Positions 5,125 to 8,101 of a DNA stretch of 8,101 nucleotides are shown here, piece by piece (the first letter of the stretch is position 1; each line of letters begins with the position of its first letter). The stretch comes from Bacteroidota bacterium (GTDB taxonomy: Bacteria > Bacteroidota > Ignavibacteria > UBA10030 > SZUA-254): assembly GCA_004322375.1 (NCBI GenBank), contig SCUC01000506.1, forward strand, positions 1 through 8,101, in the 5' to 3' direction. The position numbers were made by a program, and so were the translations under genes. Below the pieces are notes generated by a model. That model had not been told where the DNA came from, searched no databases, and worked only from the letters and a program-made list of their open reading frames with translations.

Positions 5125-6075
5125 TCATTCTTCATACTCTCCCATTTTCGAATACTTCTCCACCCGTTTTTCAATCAATTTGTCCGGCTTAGTTTTCATC
5201 AACTTTTCTATTTCTTCCAGCAACACTTTCTTCAAATTTTCAGCCGCCTGTACAGGATTTCGATGCGCGCCGCCAATAGGTTCAGGAACAATTCGGTCAA
5301 TAATTCCCTGGGCTAATAAATCCGGAGCAGTTAATTTTAACGCCTCCGCGGCTTGCTCTTTATATTCCCAGCTTCGCCAGAGAATGCTCGAGCATGATTC
5401 CGGAGAAATCACAGAGTACCAGCAATTTTCCATCATCAGTACCCGGTCGCCGAGCCCGATTCCGAGCGCGCCGCCTGAAGCTCCCTCACCGATGATTGAA
5501 ATAATAATTGGCACGGGAAGCCGCGACATCTCGAATAAATTGCGGGCAATTGCCTCCGCCTGCCCCCGTTCCTCAGCCTCAATTCCGGGGTACGCGCCCG
5601 GCGTATCAATCAGCGTGATAACAGGTCGTTGAAATTTCGCCGCAAGCTTCATCAAGCGGAGTGCTTTTCGGTACCCTTCAGGATTAGGCATTCCGAAATT
5701 CCGATATAAATTCGATTTCGTGTCGCGCCCTTTCTGCATACCGAGAATCATCACCGGTTGTTCATCAAGCCGCGCGAACCCGCCTACAATTGCTTTATCG
5801 TCGCGAAAGTTCCGGTCACCGTGCAATTCGATAAAGTCCGTTGTCATCATCCCGATGTAATCGAGCGTATAGGGACGATCCGGGTGGCGGGCAAGCTGCA
5901 CCCTCTGCCACCGCGTCAACCGTGAATACACATGCTCTCGAAGCTGCGATACTTTTTCCTCGAGCTTTTTAATTTCACTCCCAATATCAAGCCGGTCGCT
6001 ATATTTTCGCATCTCTTCAATTTTCTGTTCGAGATCGATAATCGGCTTTTCAAAATCCAGTACTGCTTTTGCCAT
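5125..6075 (-). CDS. accA: Acetyl-CoA carboxylase carboxyltransferase subunit alpha
   Basis: The protein has 316 residues, close to the E. coli protein (319). Residues 8-50 form the family's N-terminal helical region (DFEKPIIDLEQKIEEM and a charged coiled stretch). Then come RWQRVQLARHPDRPYTLDYI (55-74), FIELHGDRNFRDDKAIVGG (81-99) and QKGRDTKSNLYRNFGMPNPEGYRKALR (114-140). Next are LIDTPGAYPGIEAEERGQAEAIARNL (155-180) and GEGASGGALGIGLGDRVLMMENCWYSVISPE (196-226), whose glycine-rich turn forms the crotonase-like oxyanion site. AccA pairs with AccD to transfer carboxyl from biotin-BCCP to acetyl-CoA, giving malonyl-CoA for fatty acid synthesis. accD is not in the window, so the subunits are encoded apart. 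Only a poor GAGAGA directly precedes the ATG at 6075. The leader is very AT-rich. Confidence 0.97.
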   Translation of the reverse strand: MAKAVLDFEKPIIDLEQKIEEMRKYSDRLDIGSEIKKLEEKVSQLREHVYSRLTRWQRVQLARHPDRPYTLDYIGMMTTDFIELHGDRNFRDDKAIVGGFARLDEQPVMILGMQKGRDTKSNLYRNFGMPNPEGYRKALRLMKLAAKFQRPVITLIDTPGAYPGIEAEERGQAEAIARNLFEMSRLPVPIIISIIGEGASGGALGIGLGDRVLMMENCWYSVISPESCSSILWRSWEYKEQAAEALKLTAPDLLAQGIIDRIVPEPIGGAHRNPVQAAENLKKVLLEEIEKLMKTKPDKLIEKRVEKYSKMGEYEE

Positions 6076-6114
6076 TCTCTCAATAAAATATGTAAAATAA
6101 ATAATTCAATATTC

Positions 6115-6162
6115 CCCTCTTGAGAGGGTTAAGGGATGTGTATAAAGGATGGTACATACACA
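6115..6162. repeat. Paired-hairpin intergenic element upstream of accA
   Basis: CCCTC (6115-6119) pairs with GAGGG (6124-6128) around TTGA. Nine nt further, TGTGTAT (6137-6143) pairs with ATACACA (6156-6162) around a 12-nt loop. Both lie in the 123-nt spacer between the glycosyltransferase stop and the accA start. On the minus strand the GC-rich stem is followed by AT-rich sequence but no clean U-run, so a terminator function is doubtful. The rest of the spacer holds nothing I recognise. Confidence 0.5.
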
Positions 6163-6198
6163 ACCTGCCTGCATCACCGCAATTGATACTGAGGATTG

Positions 6199-8101
6199 CT
6201 ATTCCTTCACAAAAAGAACTATTGTTTTAAGGAGAATCTCTAAATCTAACATAAATGATTGGTTTTTCGCATAATATACATTGTATTGTGCGATTTCATC
6301 AACTGATAATTTATCAAAGTTATTCACTTGTGCAAGTCCTGTAATCCCTGGCTTAACAAGTAATCTTTGGTTCTGCTTTGTGACGTTGTTTTGAGTATGA
6401 AGGAATCCAACGATACTCATTGCCCCTCGAATTACTTTGGGAATATTCAACATCGCCCGGGTAATGCGGCCCCCTTTGCCGGATGATGTACGCGCTCGCG
6501 CTACGGGATAGAGTGCAATAACAAGAACCATTCCAAAGAAAATATCCATGCAGCGTTTAATAATCCTGTTCTGTAACCGATGGACATTATATTCAATGTC
6601 AACAAGCGGAAGGTCGTTCAACTCATCAATATGAGTTTTTCCGATGATAACTTCAAGGCTGCTTGGCACGAGCCTATAGTTTACATTCTTTTCCGTCGAG
6701 CCGCTGATGACAGATAGTATCTCAGCATACGTAAACGTATCGCTTGAAAATATTACGTCGGAAATATTATGCTGCTGGATTACCTTTCCAATCGAATCTA
6801 AGCTCCCCAACACCTCTACTCCGGCGACTTGCTCCCCGACGAGTTGTTTATCGTTATGAATAAAACCTACGACGTTGTATCCCATGGAGTTTTTACTTCT
6901 CAGCCTGAGAAGTAACTCAATGCCTTTTTCTGACGCGCCGACTATGAGTGTGCGCCTTGAAAATAATTGTGTATGTTTCCTCGCACGGAATATTTCCCTC
7001 CAGAGCAGCAGCGCTACGCAGCTCACTACTCCTGTAATAAGCAGAACAAATCTGCTGAAGGCATAATCCTTGAAAAAAAACGTCAACGCGGAAAGAATAA
7101 CAAACGCTGTTACTACGCCGCTCACTGTCCTTCCGGAAGAATGTCTTCTGCCGGTATAGACATCAAACATCAAGAGGGTGATGAGAACAACGAACGGCAG
7201 AATCGTGAATACGACAGGATATGCTGCCGGAGGGAACTGATATATTGCTCCAAACCGCAGCCATTCCCCCATGAACCACGCGACGATTACCACAACGTAA
7301 TCTATCGCCATCGAGCTGAGCAATGTTTTATGCTTCTGAAAAAGCGCGAGCAATTCCCGGAGCAGAATGCCTGCGCGCAGCAGCACACCTGCAACAACAC
7401 CGTAATGAAAATGTTTTTTTACAAACAGGTGCATTGCATGGTAAAACACCCGTACGTCATTAATATCGCTTCGCCGTACGCTTTCCCCTTTATAGTGAAT
7501 GATTTGCGTGGAATGGACATAATGCACCTTCCATCCAGCTTTTTTCACCCGATAACACAAATCCAGGTCTTCTCCATACATGAAGAATTGCTCATCAAAA
7601 CCTCCGGCTTGTTGAAAAATACTATTCCGTATCGCCATACACGAACCGCTGACGGCATCCACTTCGTATGTTTCGTCAGGATGTAAGAAGGTAAGATTAT
7701 ATTTTGAAAAAAAAGAGGAATCGGGGAATAACGAGCTCAGCCCGATAATTTTTGTAAACGCGACCCATGGCGTCGGGAAGCTCCTTCTGCAAGCCGGTTG
7801 AAGCGTTCCATCAGGATTGAGAACCTTGCACCCGGCAAGACCCGTAGAGTTGTTATTCTTAAAAAAATTGATAAGAACTGTGAAAGTATTTTCCTGTACA
7901 ATGGTATCGGGATTCAAAAAAAAGAGGATTTCACCGGTTGCGGTTCTCGCCGCCTGATTGTTTGCCACGCCATAGCCTACATTAGACTGATTGGCTATTA
8001 GAGTAACCCGCGGAAATTTCTGTTTCACCATATCAACGCTACCATCGTCAGAAGCATTATCTACGACCATGATCTCGCCCTTGAAGGAATTCAGGGCGAG
8101 A
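6199..8101 (-). CDS. GT2 glycosyltransferase fused to a degenerate polyprenyl phosphoglycosyltransferase-like domain (N-terminus outside window)
   Basis: The frame is open from the window edge to TAG at 6199-6201 (633 residues in the window). The ATG at 8068-8070 is internal, since LNSFKGEI precedes it and completes the usual EIMVVDNASDDGS motif. Numbering from that Met, residues 1-240 are a GT-A fold: NVGYGVANNQAA (30-41), FLNPDT (51-56) as the DXD-like site and GGFDEQFFMYGEDLDLCYRV (156-175). Four membrane helices follow (about 254-274, 283-306, 315-333, 341-358). A Rossmann-like domain begins TLIVGASEKG (374-383). The end resembles the bacterial sugar-transferase family: KRCMDIFFGMVLVIALYP (505-522) as the membrane-entering helix, and KPGITGLAQVNN (573-584) to LDLEILLKTI (608-617). 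The middle of that domain is missing, including the Asp-Glu pair. The protein probably adds a sugar to a lipid-linked chain at the inner membrane. Transferase activity of the C-terminal domain is doubtful. Confidence 0.9.
   Translation of the reverse strand, partial: LALNSFKGEIMVVDNASDDGSVDMVKQKFPRVTLIANQSNVGYGVANNQAARTATGEILFFLNPDTIVQENTFTVLINFFKNNNSTGLAGCKVLNPDGTLQPACRRSFPTPWVAFTKIIGLSSLFPDSSFFSKYNLTFLHPDETYEVDAVSGSCMAIRNSIFQQAGGFDEQFFMYGEDLDLCYRVKKAGWKVHYVHSTQIIHYKGESVRRSDINDVRVFYHAMHLFVKKHFHYGVVAGVLLRAGILLRELLALFQKHKTLLSSMAIDYVVVIVAWFMGEWLRFGAIYQFPPAAYPVVFTILPFVVLITLLMFDVYTGRRHSSGRTVSGVVTAFVILSALTFFFKDYAFSRFVLLITGVVSCVALLLWREIFRARKHTQLFSRRTLIVGASEKGIELLLRLRSKNSMGYNVVGFIHNDKQLVGEQVAGVEVLGSLDSIGKVIQQHNISDVIFSSDTFTYAEILSVISGSTEKNVNYRLVPSSLEVIIGKTHIDELNDLPLVDIEYNVHRLQNRIIKRCMDIFFGMVLVIALYPVARARTSSGKGGRITRAMLNIPKVIRGAMSIVGFLHTQNNVTKQNQRLLVKPGITGLAQVNNFDKLSVDEIAQYNVYYAKNQSFMLDLEILLKTIVLFVKE

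Noticed and set aside
5096..5632. A 178-codon plus-strand reading frame opposite accA
   Set aside because: It is a Ser/Ile-rich shadow of accA codon structure, with no family resemblance.
6967..7686. A long plus-strand reading frame opposite the glycosyltransferase fusion (239 codons)
   Set aside because: It is antisense to a clearly conserved protein. The product is rich in Arg, Cys, His and Gln with no domain, and no promoter or ribosome binding site was seen.

Overview
The window looks like chromosomal DNA of a free-living Gram-negative-type bacterium with mid-range base composition. Weak or absent Shine-Dalgarno sequences at most starts, a hybrid histidine kinase, a two-part acetyl-CoA carboxylase subunit and long envelope-polysaccharide proteins fit the Bacteroidota/Chlorobi/Ignavibacteria neighbourhood. 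That placement is inference only: no rRNA or marker gene lies in the window.

Layout. Positions 1-696 (+) hold the 3' end of a hybrid sensor histidine kinase (ATPase domain fused to a C-terminal receiver), followed by a strong intrinsic terminator at 755-794. Everything after that is on the minus strand. Read in transcription order from the right edge, the genes are: a GT2 glycosyltransferase fused to a phosphoglycosyltransferase-like membrane protein (8101-6199, start outside the window); accA (6075-5125); a hotdog-fold acyl-CoA thioesterase (4853-4431); a Trm112-like zinc-ribbon protein (4308-4117) overlapping nadC (4127-3279) by 11 bp; a Wzx-type oligosaccharide flippase (3195-1720); and an ArsR-type regulator with a C-terminal DUF2087 domain (1538-966) that appears to have its own promoter and operator. 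The glycosyltransferase and flippase point to surface polysaccharide assembly. accA, the thioesterase and nadC are fatty-acid and NAD housekeeping genes.

The unusual content lies mainly between the genes. Almost every spacer carries short structured or periodic DNA. There are two arrays of a degenerate octamer (consensus TCCTCCGC, 879-918 and 1653-1700), the first enclosed by a 14-bp inverted repeat. There are three arrays of a degenerate heptamer (common form RNNYGRR) at 3235-3276, 4320-4354 and 4381-4422. Upstream of the thioesterase, four consecutive AT-loop hairpins have centres 31-32.5 nt apart (4884-4997). Between accA and the glycosyltransferase gene there is a paired-hairpin spacer.

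Within the genes, the most notable point is that the phosphoglycosyltransferase-like domain of the fusion protein has lost the segment that normally carries its catalytic Asp-Glu pair, while the surrounding domain is kept. I see no CRISPR array, tRNA, rRNA, insertion sequence or recognisable defence system.
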